From assembly GCA_030533445.1 (NCBI GenBank), contig CM060062.1, positions 19,981,829 to 20,045,828 of the forward strand: DNA of 64,000 bases. The letters are read 5' to 3'. The notes below the pieces were generated by a model. That model had not been told where the DNA came from, made no database searches, and saw nothing but the letters and a program-made list of their open reading frames with translations. Numbering within the stretch: the stretch's first letter is position 1; every line of letters begins with the position of its first letter. Positions 24,101-39,100 of the stretch are shown piece by piece. The translations under genes and the position numbers were made by a program. Source of the DNA: Cyprinodon diabolis (taxonomy: Eukaryota; Chordata; Actinopteri; Cyprinodontiformes; Cyprinodontidae).

Positions 24101-27100
24101 AGACAGAAAGATCTAAATTTTTTTGTTTCAACCCCTGCATCTGATAATGCTTCTGTTTTTCCTGGCTCCCCAGAATTCAGTTTCCAAGCCGAGGTCAAAG
24201 GATCTGTCTCACCCAGCTCCCGTCAAGGTATCTTATTTCTCTCCTTCTGATGGAGCGGAAGGTGAACCCATGCAAATTGGACACACCAGGCTATCTCCTG
24301 AAGAAAGACAACGAAGATTCAAAGCTAAACTGTGCCTGTACTGTGGTGAGACTGGGCACTTTATTGCTTCTTGCCCGACTAAATCAAAAGCCTGGGCCCG
24401 TCAGAGGATGTGAGGAGTCTGACGGGCCACCTAAGATCTGAAAAAACTCCTCATTTATTGTTACCAGCTACTACTGTTTTTTGATAACCAGAATCTCACC
24501 CTGTCAGCATTCATCGATTCAGGGTGTGAAAGAAACCCTAATTGATTCTGAACTGGTCCAGCAGCTAAAGATTGAGACTGTTCCTTTAATCCAACCCCTT
24601 CGAGTCTCTGCCATCGATGGAAAGAAATTACATCAAGTTACTCATCAAAAACAACCGTTGGAACTGTTGATCTCTGGAAACCATCGGGAAAAGCTAACCT
24701 TTTTTGTTTTTCCTTCAGCTTGTTCCCCCCTGGTGTTAGGATTCGAATGGCTGGAACGTCATAACCCCCACATCAACTGGGCTGAACGCCACATTGAATC
24801 CTGGTCAACTTGCTGTCACGAATCCTGTCTTCGTTCTGCGGCTCCTACTATTCAGTCCCCTAGAGGTAGGGGGGAGATGGACTCTGCTGACCTTACTTCT
24901 GTTCCCCCTGAGTACCATGATTTGGCTCCAGTTTTCAGTAAGGTCAGTGCTACGTCTCTTCCACCTCACAGACCATATGACTGCGCCATTGATCTATTAC
25001 CTGGAGCCCCTCTTCCCAGCAGCAGGCTGTATAACATTTCCAAACCTGAACGTGAGACTATGGAAAAATACATTAACGAATCCCTGGCTGCTGGAATAAT
25101 TCGTCCATCCTCATCCCCACTCGGTGCTGGTTTTTTCTTCGTGGGAAAAAGGATGGTTCCCTGCGCCCCTGTATTGATTACAGAGGTTTAAATCAGATCA
25201 CTGTGAAAAATAAGTATCCTTTACCATTACTGGCCTCTGCTTTTGAACCTGTACAAGGTGCTACAGTGTTTACCAAACTCGATCTGAGAAATGCCTACCA
25301 CCTCCTCAGAATAAGGGAAGGGGATGAGTGGAAAACAGCCTTTAAGACCCCCATAGGGCAATTCCAGTATTTGGTCATGCCTTTTGGTCTCACTAATGCC
25401 TCTGCCTGTTTCCAAGCTCTGGTTAATGACGTCCTCAGAGATTTTTTGAACATTTTTGTTTTTGTTTACATCGATGACATTTTGATTTACTCCAAGAACC
25501 TCTCTTACCACAAAAAACATGTTCGTTTAGTCCTTCAGAGACTGCTGGAGAATAAGCTTTTTGTGAAAGCCGAAAAATGTGAATTTCATCAAAGATCTGT
25601 TACTTTCCTAGGGTTTGTGCTCGAGGGTGGGCAGGTGAAGCCATCAGAGGATAAGATAAAGGCAGTTCTGGATTGGCCTACACCTGAAAACCGCAAGCAA
25701 CTTCAGAGATTCCTCGGTTTTGCAAACTTCTACAGGAGATTCATCAAAAATTATAGCCAGACAGCCCTACCTCTCACAGCTCTTACTTCTGTTAAGAGAA
25801 CTTTTCAATGGACTCCTGATGCCGAAGAGGCCTTTAATAAATTAAAGAAACTCTTTTCCAGCGCCCCCATTTTGGTTCAGCCAGATCCAACGAAGCAGTT
25901 CATCCTCGAGGTTGATGCATCTGATTCCGGTGTCAGGGCTGTGCTGTCTCAGAAGTCTGATTCTGATCAAAAGACTCATCCTTGTCCTTTCTATTCACGC
26001 AGACTCTCTCCAGCCGAGCAAAATTATGACGTTGGAGACCGAGAACTTCTGGCCATTAAGCTCGCCCTGGAGGAATGGAGACACTGGCTCGAGGGGGCTG
26101 AGCATCCAGTACTGGTTTGGACAGACCACAAGAACCTGGCCTATATTCAATCAGCCAAAAGGTTCAATTCACGGCATTCAAGGTGGTCTTTATTCTTCTC
26201 TCGGTTTAATCTCATCATTTCATACAGACCTGGTTCCAAAAACGTCAAGCCCGACTCTCTCTCTCGTCTGTATTCGTCCGATCAACCTGAGACACGGGAA
26301 CCGGTTCTTCCCGCCTCATGCACTGTTGGAGCCGTTTCCTGGGAGATCACTGATTTGATCAACTCTGCCCTGGCCTCAGAACCTGACCCAGGTAATGGTC
26401 CTCCTAATAGAATGTTTGTTCCTTCTTCCGTCAGATCCCGCCTCATCCAGTGGATGCACGCAGCTAAATTTTTGGCCCATCCTAGAGTAAGCAGAACCAT
26501 CGCCCTCATAAGCAGGCGATTTTGGTGGCCGTCCTTACATAAGGACGTTAAGGAGTACGTGCTGGCTTGTCCCATCTGCGCCCGAAATAAGACCTCTCAC
26601 CAACCACCTTCTGGCCTGTTACATCCTCTACCGGTTCCAACCCGTCCCTGGTCGCATATCGCCGTTGATTTCGTCACTGGTCTTCCGATTTCTCGAGGTA
26701 TGACTACAATTCTAACCATTATTGATCGATTCTCCAAGGCCTGTCATCTGATTCCCCTCAAAAAGCTCCCTACTGCACTCCAGACGGCTCAGCTTCTGGT
26801 GAAGCATGTTTTTCGCCTCCATGGTATCCCTCAGGAAATCCTCTGCAAATCCTCCTTAACTTCCGGTTACCATCCTCAATCAAACGGGCAGACGGAGAGG
26901 ATGAACCAGCAACTCGTGTCCGCTCTACGCTGCCTGACCTCTAATAATCCTTCCGACTGGAGTCAATTGTTGACCTGGATTGAGTATGCACACAACTCTC
27001 TCAGATCTGCTTCCACTGGTTTGTCTCCCTTCCAAGTGTCTCTAGGTTATCAGCCTCCACTCTTACCTGCAGACGAGAGAGAGATATCTGTAAGATCTGT

Positions 27101-30100
27101 CCATCATCACATCCGTCGTTCCTAACGTATTTGGAAGGAGACCATCACTGCCCTCACCCGTTCCTCTGAGTCTACCAAAAGGTTCGCGGATTCTAGGAGA
27201 CGTCCGGCTCCCAACTTCACCCCTGGCCAAGAGGTTTGGCTGTCGACTCGGGACATACCTCTGAAAGGCATGTCTAGGAAGCTGTCCCCGAGGTTCATTG
27301 GTCCCTACAAAGTGTAGGGAATCATCAATCCCTCTGCTGTCCGCCTACATTTGCCTCCTTCCCTTCGCATCCACCCCACATTCCATGTCTCCCAGTTGAA
27401 ACCGGTCATTACCAGTCCTTTGTGCCCACCATCCGACTCCCCTCCACCCGCCCTGGACATCGACGGTCATCCGGCATACACGGTTCGCCGGATCGTGGAC
27501 TCCCATCGGCGAGGTCGCGGATGGCAGTACCTCGTCGACTGGGAGGGCTACGGTCCGGAGGACCGCTCCTGGGTTCCTGGCTCTTACATCCTCGATCCAT
27601 CATTGATCAAGGAGTATGAGAGTTCCCTCCCATCCACTTCCTTGGGACCGCCAAGAGGCGGTCGTTGAGAGGGGGGTACTGTTGGGTTCTTGAGATTCTC
27701 CACCTTCTCCAGCAGAGTGCGCTGTGGATCCTCCTGGGCTGGAGCCCCCCAGCTCAGCTGACGCTCATCAGCTCATCAGGAGACCGGCCTTCATAAGCAG
27801 CTGCCAGACCTTGCTTCGACGCCGCAGTGTTAGCCAAGTTTGGTTAGCGAACCTGAGCCTCTGAATTTACTGATAGTTACCTTCCTAGAGAAACCTTAAA
27901 CTAATTGCCTCTGTCTTCTCGCTCCTAGGAAACCAGTCTCTCGAGAGAAGCTCTGGATGAGCTTAACTTGAATCTGCCTGCCTGCCCTAGAGAGCCAAAC
28001 CTGAAGACTACTTTCTAGAATCCACCTGCTGCTCTTAGGAAAGAGCTGATCACTTCAACCAAGGTCTGATCACTGGAAGTCAGAAGTAAGACGCTGCTGC
28101 TGCCTAAGCACTCTGCTTAACACACTGTCTCTGATCCCAACTGGTTCCCTCTCTCTGAACAAACCTGGACCTCTTCAAGGTATCCACTGAAATATCTGAG
28201 AATCCATTTAACTTATCTGCATACCCAGCTAACCAACTATCTGTCTCTGCAGACGCCAGAGAATCCTGCCCGGACCTGAACCTGAATCTTGTCTTCTTTG
28301 TGTGAAAACTAATAAACTCTGTTAAACTTTTTACCAAGTCTCAGTGGTGTTCTGCATGTGGGTTTATCTCTGAAACCGATCATGACAGATTCTGGTTCTG
28401 CTTGCAACCATAACAGACCCTGAGTCCTCCTGTAGGTTGCTTTGAGTAAAACAAGCTTCTCTAACAATCCATTTTGCACATGCACCTTTCTCTTATCATT
28501 AGCTTTACATTTTGACACAGCCTTGTTTCCAAACATGATTCACGAGTTGGCAGCCACATATGTGAGAGAGCCACTATCAAACTGAATATCTTAGTAGTTT
28601 TTAATTCTGGTTCTGTCTAAGTTTCTTTACCTATTTTTCTTTTTTATCCCAATACAGTCCCACCTAATTTAATCAAATTCTGAATCATATTTGAACATAT
28701 TAAGTGCACTACCACATTATACTAGACTTTGCAAAGTATACACTGCCTTTAAGTACAAAATGTGTCTGTCTAAGAAAACCAGCAAGTGGGATTGAATCCT
28801 TGTTTAGTGCCGATCTCGGATGATGAGCAAGAAGTTTTTGATTGTAAAAGGAAGGGACTTAATTATTACAATAAATCTCAAGCAGAACCAAGTTTAGGGA
28901 GGTCGGCTATTTGTGTCTACTGGCTCAGGGCTGAAAGGACAGGACAGTCACACAACAACACAAGTTATCAAGGAAAGCACAAAAAAGGTAATCATTTTAA
29001 GTAATAGATGAATGAAGACATCATGCCTACAGCAGTATAGCTATTGAGGAAGCCTTTGAAAACCAGGACTATGAAAATATCAATTTTTTTTTAAAAGGGC
29101 AAGTTTTAAGCTTTCTATAGAAAAACAACTGCACGCTAGTTACTGACTTTTAGAAACTAGCAGTATACCTGCAGCAATGAATACTCACTGTTCTTTGGGA
29201 ACATATGGAAAATAAGGTTTAAAGTATAAGATGGTACTTGATTATTAAGGACATTATAAGTAGAAGGAACATTTTAAAATTCAATTTTGCTTTTACCAGG
29301 GAGCCAAAGACAAGAGGCTAACCTTTAGAAGTATCCCACTGTCTTCCAATTCATCAAAACTCTGACTGCAGCATTTTAGAATAACTTAAGAATTTCAATA
29401 AAAAATACTACATTGCAACGCCTCTGCTTCCTATTTTCAAAAACTAAAATGAGTCAACTAAAGGCAACATTAAATGCTTAAAAAGAAAAAAGGGTGCCAC
29501 ATCCATCATCCCTGCTTGATTTTTCTAAGAATTTTGAGTTTGCTGTTGGATTCAGAGAACAAGAGGCTGAGTAAGAAAGCTGTATACAGGATGCCAAGTG
29601 TTTAAAAGGCAAATTTAACTGAACTGTGTCAGAGGAAACCTTTTTTGTATGTAGCTTCAATAGCTTTATTATGTATTATAGCCAAACCCTAAAAGGGATT
29701 ATCTTCTAACAATCAATACACATCCAGTGATGGGACTAACGGCGTTACCTTGTTTTAGTTACTTTGACTGTAACTATAACGCAGTTACCATTGCAGACAC
29801 CCCGTTACTGCACGTTACTCAGGTCGCACAATGAACCTTTTTTCATGATATGACTCGTGCGCAGCTGCGTAAAGCTGACACCCCACCCACGTCAAAAAAC
29901 TCTGCAAATAGACTGAATGGTTAGTGCAACGTTAGTGCAGATTTGTGCAGAAAAAAATATTGTTTGTGCTACTTTTGTTTAAGAGATATTAAAGATTATT
30001 TTTTAGGTCATCCAGAGGTGCGCGCCTTGTCATGAGAGAGGGGAGGATGAGAATGGCTGATGTATAGTGAGATTCCGTCTGTCAGTTGGGTAGGTAGGTG

Positions 30101-33100
30101 TTTCCGCTGGTGGGTGTTAACGTACAGCACACAGAGAGATGGAGAGTGAGGAGGATCCAGCAGCAAACAGCATTTTCCTGATGCAAATACCGGTGTTACG
30201 TAGCTGCGTTTCCCCATCAGATACGGTTTCCTCTGCATCTCCGCACAGCGCAGGCGGCACGAGTCACCGCGCAAGCGACAGGAAACGCGCATGCTCGCTA
30301 AAGGCGCGCAACAGTCGCGCTGTGGATGGATGGATGGATGGACGGATGGATGGATGGACGGACGGACGGACGGATGGATGGATGGATGGATACTCTGCCT
30401 TCTCAACCTACTGTATTTTTTATTTTAAACATTATTTGATGGCCTTTGTGGCAGGGATGGAGATCCATATTTTATGTCACACAAGTGGGGGCTGGGTGGT
30501 GAGGGTTACGGGGGCGAGAAACGCAAAAGTAACGCAATAGTTACTTTTACTAGTAACTAGTTACTTTTATTGTGGAGTAACTCAATTAGTAACTCAGTTA
30601 CTTTTTGGGAGAAGTAACTAGTAACTATAACTAATTACTTTTTCAAAGTAACGTGCCCAACACTGTACACATCACATATATAATTTCTTTGCTGCTTCAC
30701 TGGTTATTAAAAAGTCACTTGAATAAACTGCAGTTGAACAAAATTTTGCACAAGATCAATGTTTTGGTTCTTTTAGGATGAATTTTAATGCATTTTGAAT
30801 ATCTATTACATGTTCAGCATAAATGCCAATCTATATTATCTTTCTTGATTGATAAATACGGTTAGTTTAACAAAGCAATGTTTTTGGCGTGTTAGTGCCT
30901 ACAGTGACTCCAGCGAGGGTAAGCGGTGGTGGTGGAGGACGATCGGAGCTTGTCATCACGTGGGAAGTAAGTGTGCAGATAATTACATGTGATTCTTTAA
31001 GCTTTACCTGGTTGTACGTGTTATATTGGTGTTTGGTTTTTAATATACAGTTCTATTTTATACTACTAGAGGCGACAAAAGTAAGGCTAAACAATAATCA
31101 CTCTCAAATTTACTAGATTTGCTTGTTTTTTTGACCCAGCACTTTAGTTCTTCTATATTTCTTTGAATCGGGAAACATCAGGAGGAACACAAAAGCCTAC
31201 TTCTAATGAGTACCATGTCTGTTTTTTGCTGCCTTCTTAGCCTGTTCCAGAGGAAATGCAGAGCGGGCCCGGCTTTGGTTACGTGGTGGCTTTCCGCCCT
31301 CTCGGAGCACAAGGCTGGATGCAGGCAGCCGTCACATCCCCTGATGCTTCAAGATATGTTTTTAAGAATGAAAGCATCCCTCCCTTCTCCCCTTATCAAG
31401 TCAAAGTTGGGGTTTACAACAATAAGGGCGAAGGGCCTTTCAGTCCTGTTACTACCATCTACTCAGCAGAAGAAGGTGCATACCATAAGTATTCTACTCC
31501 GGACAGATATTAAAAATTTTTTTAACTATGACTCCACATGTTTGTGTAAAATATTAGTGGAGAAATTACAATTTCTACAGCACCAAAATAATAATAAAAT
31601 GATTTAAATTCACCAAAAAGGTTATCTTTCTCTTGAAATTATAAAAAAAAATACTAGATGAAGCCGCTCTATTGTTTAGTCATAGTGTGAATGTGGGTGT
31701 AGAGAATGCATGAAACTCTAAGTATCATGTGTATGTTTTAGAACCCAGCAGAGCTCCAGTCAAGCTAAGGGCGAGGAGTGTTTCAGCATCTGAAGTCGAG
31801 GTCACCTGGAAGCCGCTGGCGTGGAGCAACAGCCGAAGACGTATCCTTGGCTATGAGGTCAGACCACCAGAAGCTGTCTTACTTTGACATGCAAAAATGC
31901 AGTCAACATTGCAAACAGAATTGGATTCCTTTTAATGCAATGTGTTCCTTTTTTATGCTTTTCTACCTTTTTGTTTATTTTAATTTTTTTTCAATAAGAT
32001 TGCACTTAATGCCTCATGCTAAAGAGGGAAGAAATAAAAGTGTACAGTGGAACTGATCAAGTGTGACCTGAACATCTTTTGTGTCTAGCTGCTGTACTGG
32101 AGAGAGAAGGAAAAGCCGGATGCAGCCAGTGTGGTCAGAACAGAGGGGAATAAAACATCAGTACTCATCAGGGATCTGGAGGGCAGCAGTACCTATTACA
32201 TGTCCCTGCGGGCCTATAACAGCGCTGGAGTGGGTCCACAGAGCTACATGGTCAATGTCACGACCAAGAAACCACGTAAGGGGTCCACTTAAAAGATGCT
32301 GTTGGCGAATGGAAATGTCCTTTTGTGTATTGTATTTTCCCTGCTGCTGTCTTGTTTGTTTTTTCTTCCTTTTACCTTACTTTACAGGCCAGAGTCTGTT
32401 GAGTCACTATTAGATAAGGAAAGTGGGAAACACAATGGGAAGATTAGCTCCTTTTATTTTTTCCTCTGCATCAGCTATTTTAATAAGTTTGTGTGTTACT
32501 TACATGTACATTTAAATTAATTATGTGCCTTTCTAAGCAGGGTGGGTCAAACATCTTAATTAAATTTATAATTTTTAAAAACAAATAATTTAAATCTATT
32601 GTCATTGTTTTCTAATACAGTCATTATATGTACAGCTGCAATAAACTTTTAGCTATTCACTAATTACTGAATATCTTTTAGCAAGTTGCACTTCTAAAAA
32701 ACTCTTTAACAAGCTTCTAAAATTGTTTCATCAGTAATTATAATGACTGGTTATATGACCACTTTATTTTTCATTTGCAGCAATAATCTAAATTGGTTTG
32801 TTTCCTGGCATGGCAACAAAGAATACTGTAGTCCACAGTGAGGTTTAAGATTGGGAGGTGTGATGGTAATTCCAAAAATTTTTATATTTCCTTGTTTATC
32901 TTTTCCAAGATCAGTTTGGATGTGCCTTTTGGATCTTTGCAGTGTTCAAAATGTTCCAATTATGTCAAAGCTTTAACCATTTGACCCAAACCACCAAGCT
33001 TGGATAAAAGAAATTGGTTCAAATGATTAAGAATGATCAGAAACTACTAAATTTTAAAGCCTCAAATGAACCGCAAAGTGTTGAATTTTACACCCTGCCA

Positions 33101-36100
33101 TTTGCTGAGAGAATCCCTAATTCTGCAGTAAGAAAATTCCCCACTGGGTAAAATAAATTTTATATTTCTTTTATTTCTACAACATTCATACCTTGCTGAA
33201 ATGTAAACCAGCCCACAGATTAAAAACCTTATTCAGGAGAAATGGGTGTAGGTCAGAGGATTTAGTTGTTATTTCAGGCAAACAAGAGTTTTTTTGAGTC
33301 GCTATAGTAAGCCTTTTAAATCTAAAACCACAGCCAAGAATAGGCCCGGACAATCAATTTTTATTTGTAATATAATCTCAATAAAAAAAATTTCCACATC
33401 CCCGAGAATCCATGTATCATTATTAGTTCATTTGTTTTTCAATTTAAAACCAAGAATGAAAATATAAGAAACAATTGTTTTTGTTTTTTTATTTTAGTTT
33501 CATAAAATAACAGAAATATTTTCACACTATAATAAATATGTGGTAAATGGATAATGAGAATATGATTTTACCTTTTCCAAGCTTTCATTGGCTTCTGATG
33601 TAATGCTTTTTGTGACTTTTATGAGGTACAAGTAGCAAGTAAAAGAAGAAAGGAGAATCACAAGGTGCCTTGGTAAAAAAAGTAAAAATAATAATCCAAC
33701 AGCTGCTTAGAAGGTTTTTCAGCTGTATATCTTCTATCTATTTGAAAATCATAGCAGTAACCTACATAGTGACAGCCAATGAATAAGTAGCCTACAACAG
33801 GTCATTTCATACTTGCTGTCTTCCACTGTTTATAAACATGAAAAAATGATAATTATTATTTTGTTTTATATAAGTAATGGATATGTAAAATTATTTATTG
33901 ATGTATGCAAATCATTAAGAAGACTGAACTACAAAAATTTAGAGCAGAGAGGCTACTCAGATTTGCCCTGCAAAACGAAAAAAAGTATCAAAGTTTGGAT
34001 TTCTGCATCAGGGATATTCATTCATGTCTGCACCAATCAGAGCAAATCTTAGATTAAGGAGAAAAAGTCACATAGAGCATTGCCTTGTTTTGTAAACACG
34101 TGCATCTTCAACATAAAGTTGGTGAGAGATTTCATTGTTCTGGGAGCACAAACCAATAGATTATTTTGGGCTTCCACACATTTTATATACAACTGACTTG
34201 ATAGTATTTGTTTTTTTTTTTACCTGAGAGGGTTTGGGATTGAGGTAAATAACTTAAAAAGCTCATAAAGACGAGATGCTATAAGAGCCCAAAACAACCT
34301 AAAAATTTAATGAAAGTATTCCCTATTCATGAATGACTGTATTCCAGGCAACAATAAAGTCCCAAAGCAATGGACTCTGGACAATAGCGCATTCAGGACT
34401 ATTAAAACAATAAAACCTTGAAGCCTGATGCATATGCTAAGAGTTTGTTAAGAGGAAAATCTGAATAAATATAGCAATTTTGGTAAAAAAAAAAAAAAAA
34501 AATGCAGTTTTTGACTTGACATTTGGAAAAGAATCACGTAGTCTTGGTGCAAGGCATAAAGCTTGAAAGTTGGATAATCATGTGAGAATGTTAACAATAG
34601 CACTGGTGTGTTATTCAGAGTAGATGCAATGATAAAACTTGAGATGCCGCATGTAAGTTAGCTCAGGCAATCAACTTCAGCTTCGCTGCTGTAATCATTT
34701 TACATATTTCTTTAAAAATCTCTCTTTCAGCCATTGATATTCTCTAAAACAGAAAAGTGGAAGAAAAGAGGGGCTCAAAAAAACAATTAAAGACATAAAT
34801 TGATATTGACATGTATGCCCTTGATAAGTGAACTGTAGCTGAAAACCATAATAAAGGATTTCTCAACCAAGAAAATTTCCAGTCATTATTACAAATATTT
34901 TGCTGTATGGACAGATTTATATGTGCATATCTGATTTACGATCAAACAGTGTACTTTATCATGGAGATGAATATTGACAAAAATGGATTTTTTTCCCCAC
35001 ACCTTTCTTGTACCTTAAATGCATCATACTCAAGCTTTATGGCCTCTGTAGCATGTATTATTATATCATAAGCCTATATGTTGGATAAGAGTGAAACAAG
35101 CCTTCAGAGATGTTCTTCGAAACTGAGGGAAAAACACTTTCAGACAGGCATGTGGCATTTAAACATCTCAAAGATTATCTGATATTAGATGATATAGCAT
35201 TTTCCATACCCTGCTGAACTAACAGTTAAGAATAGTCCACTAGCAGAGTTCCCTACTAACAGAGGCCTGACAGGCTAATAATGAGATTTCCTACAAATTA
35301 ATATGGTTGTGGGTTATTTATTGATTCAACCATCTGCATCTTTTCCTCTCCCACTCATCTTTCACCCTGTTGTCTTTTTCTAGCTCCCAGTAAAGCCCCA
35401 GGTAGAATAATGTGGGGTACTTCCAACTCTAAAGTCATTCTGAGTTGGGACCAGGTCCATGCCCTGGAGAATGAGTCTGAAGTCACAGGATACAAGGTGA
35501 GTATGTCACACTTTGGGTTAAAGAGGTTGAGATGAGTACATAGTCTTAAATAGCCAACTTGTCCATCTACATTTACATCATACTTAAAACTATTACAGCA
35601 CATTTACAGGTGCAAATGTGCTTGTATGTGCAGAACAAATCTTCTAAAAAGATTGAAAGTGATTTTTATTTGGATGTCAGCAGTCAGGGTGTGCAAACCT
35701 TTTTGTGTGTGTCTGTTCATCAATATGCAGATCATATTCTGAAGACCAAACCATGCAAATTCCTTGGTGGAGACGCTGCAAATGTAAACTGTCACTCCAT
35801 GAAAAGAGATTTTCTAAGTCTGACGCTCAGCTGTGGCCACAGCTTTTGAGTCTTATTTAGTAGTTCTCAAAGTCAGGTCCAAACTGACACGAAAAAATAT
35901 CTTTGGTCATTGTGGCCACAGAGGAAGCGTTGGTATAATGACAGATGATCGAGGGAGATTTAGTTCCTAACAAAAGAAATTAAAATAGTAGAATGAAATA
36001 AAGGAAAAAAGTCTCTGCAGATACAGTGGCCATTAATTAATGCAAGGTGATGGCTGATTACAGTCTAAATAGTTAATCCACAGCATCAGAGATTTTTTTC

Positions 36101-39100
36101 TCTCCATACATGGTAACAAAGCTGGAAGGACAATTAGGTTTTATACATATGCACCTGTTGTAAGAAAGAAAAACCTTTAATTTTAGATTAATTATTATAA
36201 GTTGAATTATTTACTTTTGGTATTTTCATTATTTTACATTTGTTTGTAGCACTAGGAGATAGACTACCTATTTAAAGTGTTCTATAAACATGAATTAGGA
36301 TTCATGCCAAATAACCTAACAATCATGGTTTTGGACTGTCGGAGGAAGCCGGAGTACCCGGAGAGAACCCACGCATTCTCAGGGAGAACATGCAGAGTCT
36401 ATGCAGAAAGACCGGGGCCAGTAATTGAACCCTGAACCTTCTTCCTGCAAGGAAGCAGTGCTACCCTCTGTACCACTGAGCAGCCCTGTATTAAGTTAAT
36501 TATATTAAAAATAATACCGATCATTATTACTTCCAACTCCATGGCTTAGAATCTCCTCTTTCTTTAATCACCACTCATAACTATTTCTAGAACATGCAGC
36601 CTACTCGTTTTATTGAAAGGAGCCAATGTGGTTTGTACGTCTTAACAAAGTGCAGCAATTCTTCTTAATCAGCTGCAATGCCTCCACTTATAAAACATTG
36701 CATGTGCAATTTAGCGCATCTTATTCTGAATCTTTCAAGATCAGGACCTTAGTGTTCCAGACTCTGCATAACAATTTAGGCAATGTAGTTTATGATGTTC
36801 AGCTTTGGAAACCTTTAAGTTAATAAATGGCTTTCAATACCAATAAATCACTTTTTATTGTATCTTAACCTAAAGCCGGGCATACACTGTGCGATTTTCT
36901 GCCCTTTTCAGGTCGACTTTCCAGTCGTGAAAGAATTTTTCGATCAGGCCGACTTTCAGCCTGATCATGCGCTGTGTTGTGTATAGGAGGTAACGAGGGG
37001 CGATCAGCCTCTTACAACCACCTCAGGAATCGTGAGTTTGGGAGAAAATCAAACATGTTTGATTTTCTCCCAAACTCATGATTCCTGAGTCGACCGTCGT
37101 GGGCAAATTGCTCAGGTTTTTAGACGTAGTGTGAGCAGGTAGATCACATCGTGTCGCTCAGTGTAAGAACATGCACGTCCGGCTTTACTGGACAAGACAA
37201 TGCAAGGATTCAGAGTTGCATTTTAATGCATGTTGCATGTTAATCCTTAGTTAAACAATGGAAGGAAATCTTACTACCATTACTGGATCTATAAGGAGTG
37301 GCAACAACCACAGATAGTAGCAGAAGTGGGAGGCAGGGTTTGGCACAAGATCAATAGATCAAGACTGAGAGAAAGAAGCAATAGCCTGATGGACAAGAAA
37401 GATAAAATGAAAAAAGAATATTTACACTGTAAAAAGTCATCTTTGTCCGATAAAACGATGATCTCATCTAAAGCTACATTATTTTCTTTTCAAATTAAAA
37501 CATTACTCTTTAATTTATTTGGTAGACATACAATATTAAATTAAAACAACTTCTGCCTCAAGGTTACCAACGTGGATCATTTGTAATGGATAATAAAAGA
37601 AATTGGTATTTAAATATTATACTTTGTTTGATTAATTTTTATAGATGGAGTATTGTTGCAAATGTCACATCTTTATTGGTCCAAATATGCACTTTAACGC
37701 ATAGCTAAACCGCAATTCAAGGCAATGTTTAATTAGATTTTAAAAAAACTGTTGCAAAACAGGGAATCAGAGAGAAAAGCAAAAATTCCACAGTGAACTG
37801 GGATATAATTATAAAAGGTTGCTGACAGCTGAGAAAATTAAAGCTGGTTTACAGGGATAATCAACAGCCTAAATCTGACAAAATGAGAGGAAACACGATT
37901 TATAATTAAAAGGTTCAAGGCTTTAGCTTTGATAGGAGGTAGGCTATTCAGAAGTAAGTCAATGAAGGCCAACAACTCAACATAATCTGAAAAAAAATCT
38001 TAATAAATAAAACATGTATGAAGTATTTGTATCATACAGCTGCAATTGAACACCTGAAAAAAAAAATCTATGTTGATATTTGATACAGTAGCCTCTCTTT
38101 GCAATTACAGAGGTCAAACGTTTACTTTAGTTTTTTCCCCAGGTTTTCACACACTGCAGGAGGGATTCTGTCCCAGTTCTCCACACAGATCTTCCTTAGA
38201 TCAGCCAGGTTTCTGGGCTGTTGCTGAGAAACACTGAGTTTGATCTCCCTCCAAAAATTCTCTATTTGGTTTAGGTCTAGAGACTGGCTAGGCAATGCCA
38301 GACCCTTGATATGCTTCCTCCAAAACCACTCCTTGGTTATCCTGGCTGTGTGTTTCGTGTCATTGTCATGTTGGAATACCCGGCCTCCAGCCATCTTCAA
38401 TGCTCTAACTGAGGGAAGGAGGTTGTTCCCAAAAATCTTGCAACACATGGCCCCAGTCATCCTCTTCTTAATGTAGTGCAGTCGCACTGTCCCATGTGCA
38501 GAAAAATACCCCCAAAGTACGATGCTACCACCCCAATGCTTCACAGTAGAGATGGTGTTCTTGGGATAGTATTCATCATTCTTTTTCCTCCAAACATGGT
38601 TAGTGGAATTATGACCACAATGTTCTATTTTGGTCTCATCTGACCACATGACTTTCTCCCATGACGTCTCTGGATCATCAAGTGGTCATTGGCAAACCTA
38701 AGACGGGCCTTGACATGTGCTGGTTCCAGCAGGGGAACCTTCCATGCCATGCATGGTTTCAAACCATGACGTCTTAGTGTATTACCATCAGTAACCTTGG
38801 AAACAGTGGTCCCAGCTCTATTCAGGTCATTGACCAGCTCCTCCCGTGTAGTTATGAGCTTATTTCTCACCTTTCTTAGGATCATTGAGATGCCAAGAGG
38901 TGAGATTGACAGTCATGTTTAACTTCCATTTTCTAATGATTGCTCCAACAGTGGACCTTTTTCTCAAAGCTGCTTGGCAATTTCCCCATAGCCCTTTCCA
39001 GCTTTATGGAGGTGTACAATTTTCTCTCTAGTTTTTTTGGACAGCTCTTTGATCTTGGCCATGTTAGTAGTTGGATTCTTACTGATTGTATAGTGTGGAC

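Larger units (their letters stand above)
22686..28387 (+). mobile_element. Gypsy/chromovirus LTR retrotransposon, full length but coding-defective
   Basis: The element runs LTR (22686-23347), gag, pol and chromodomain, LTR (27680-28387), flanked by GATTC at 22681-22685 and 28388-28392. Domain order is CCHC gag, protease, RT, RNase H, integrase and chromodomain, which places it in the chromodomain-bearing Gypsy (chromovirus, sushi-like) group. Over the 623 aligned LTR bases there are five substitutions and no indels, so insertion is recent, yet the coding region has several frameshifts, stops and an integrase deletion. An 11-nt match between the LTR and the sequence after the 5' LTR suggests self-priming. 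It lies in the contactin intron in sense orientation. Confidence 0.95.

Noticed and set aside
36421..36486. tRNA gene (box A and box B present on the minus strand)
   Set aside because: No cloverleaf can be built and the sequence continues into the body of a known type of SINE.
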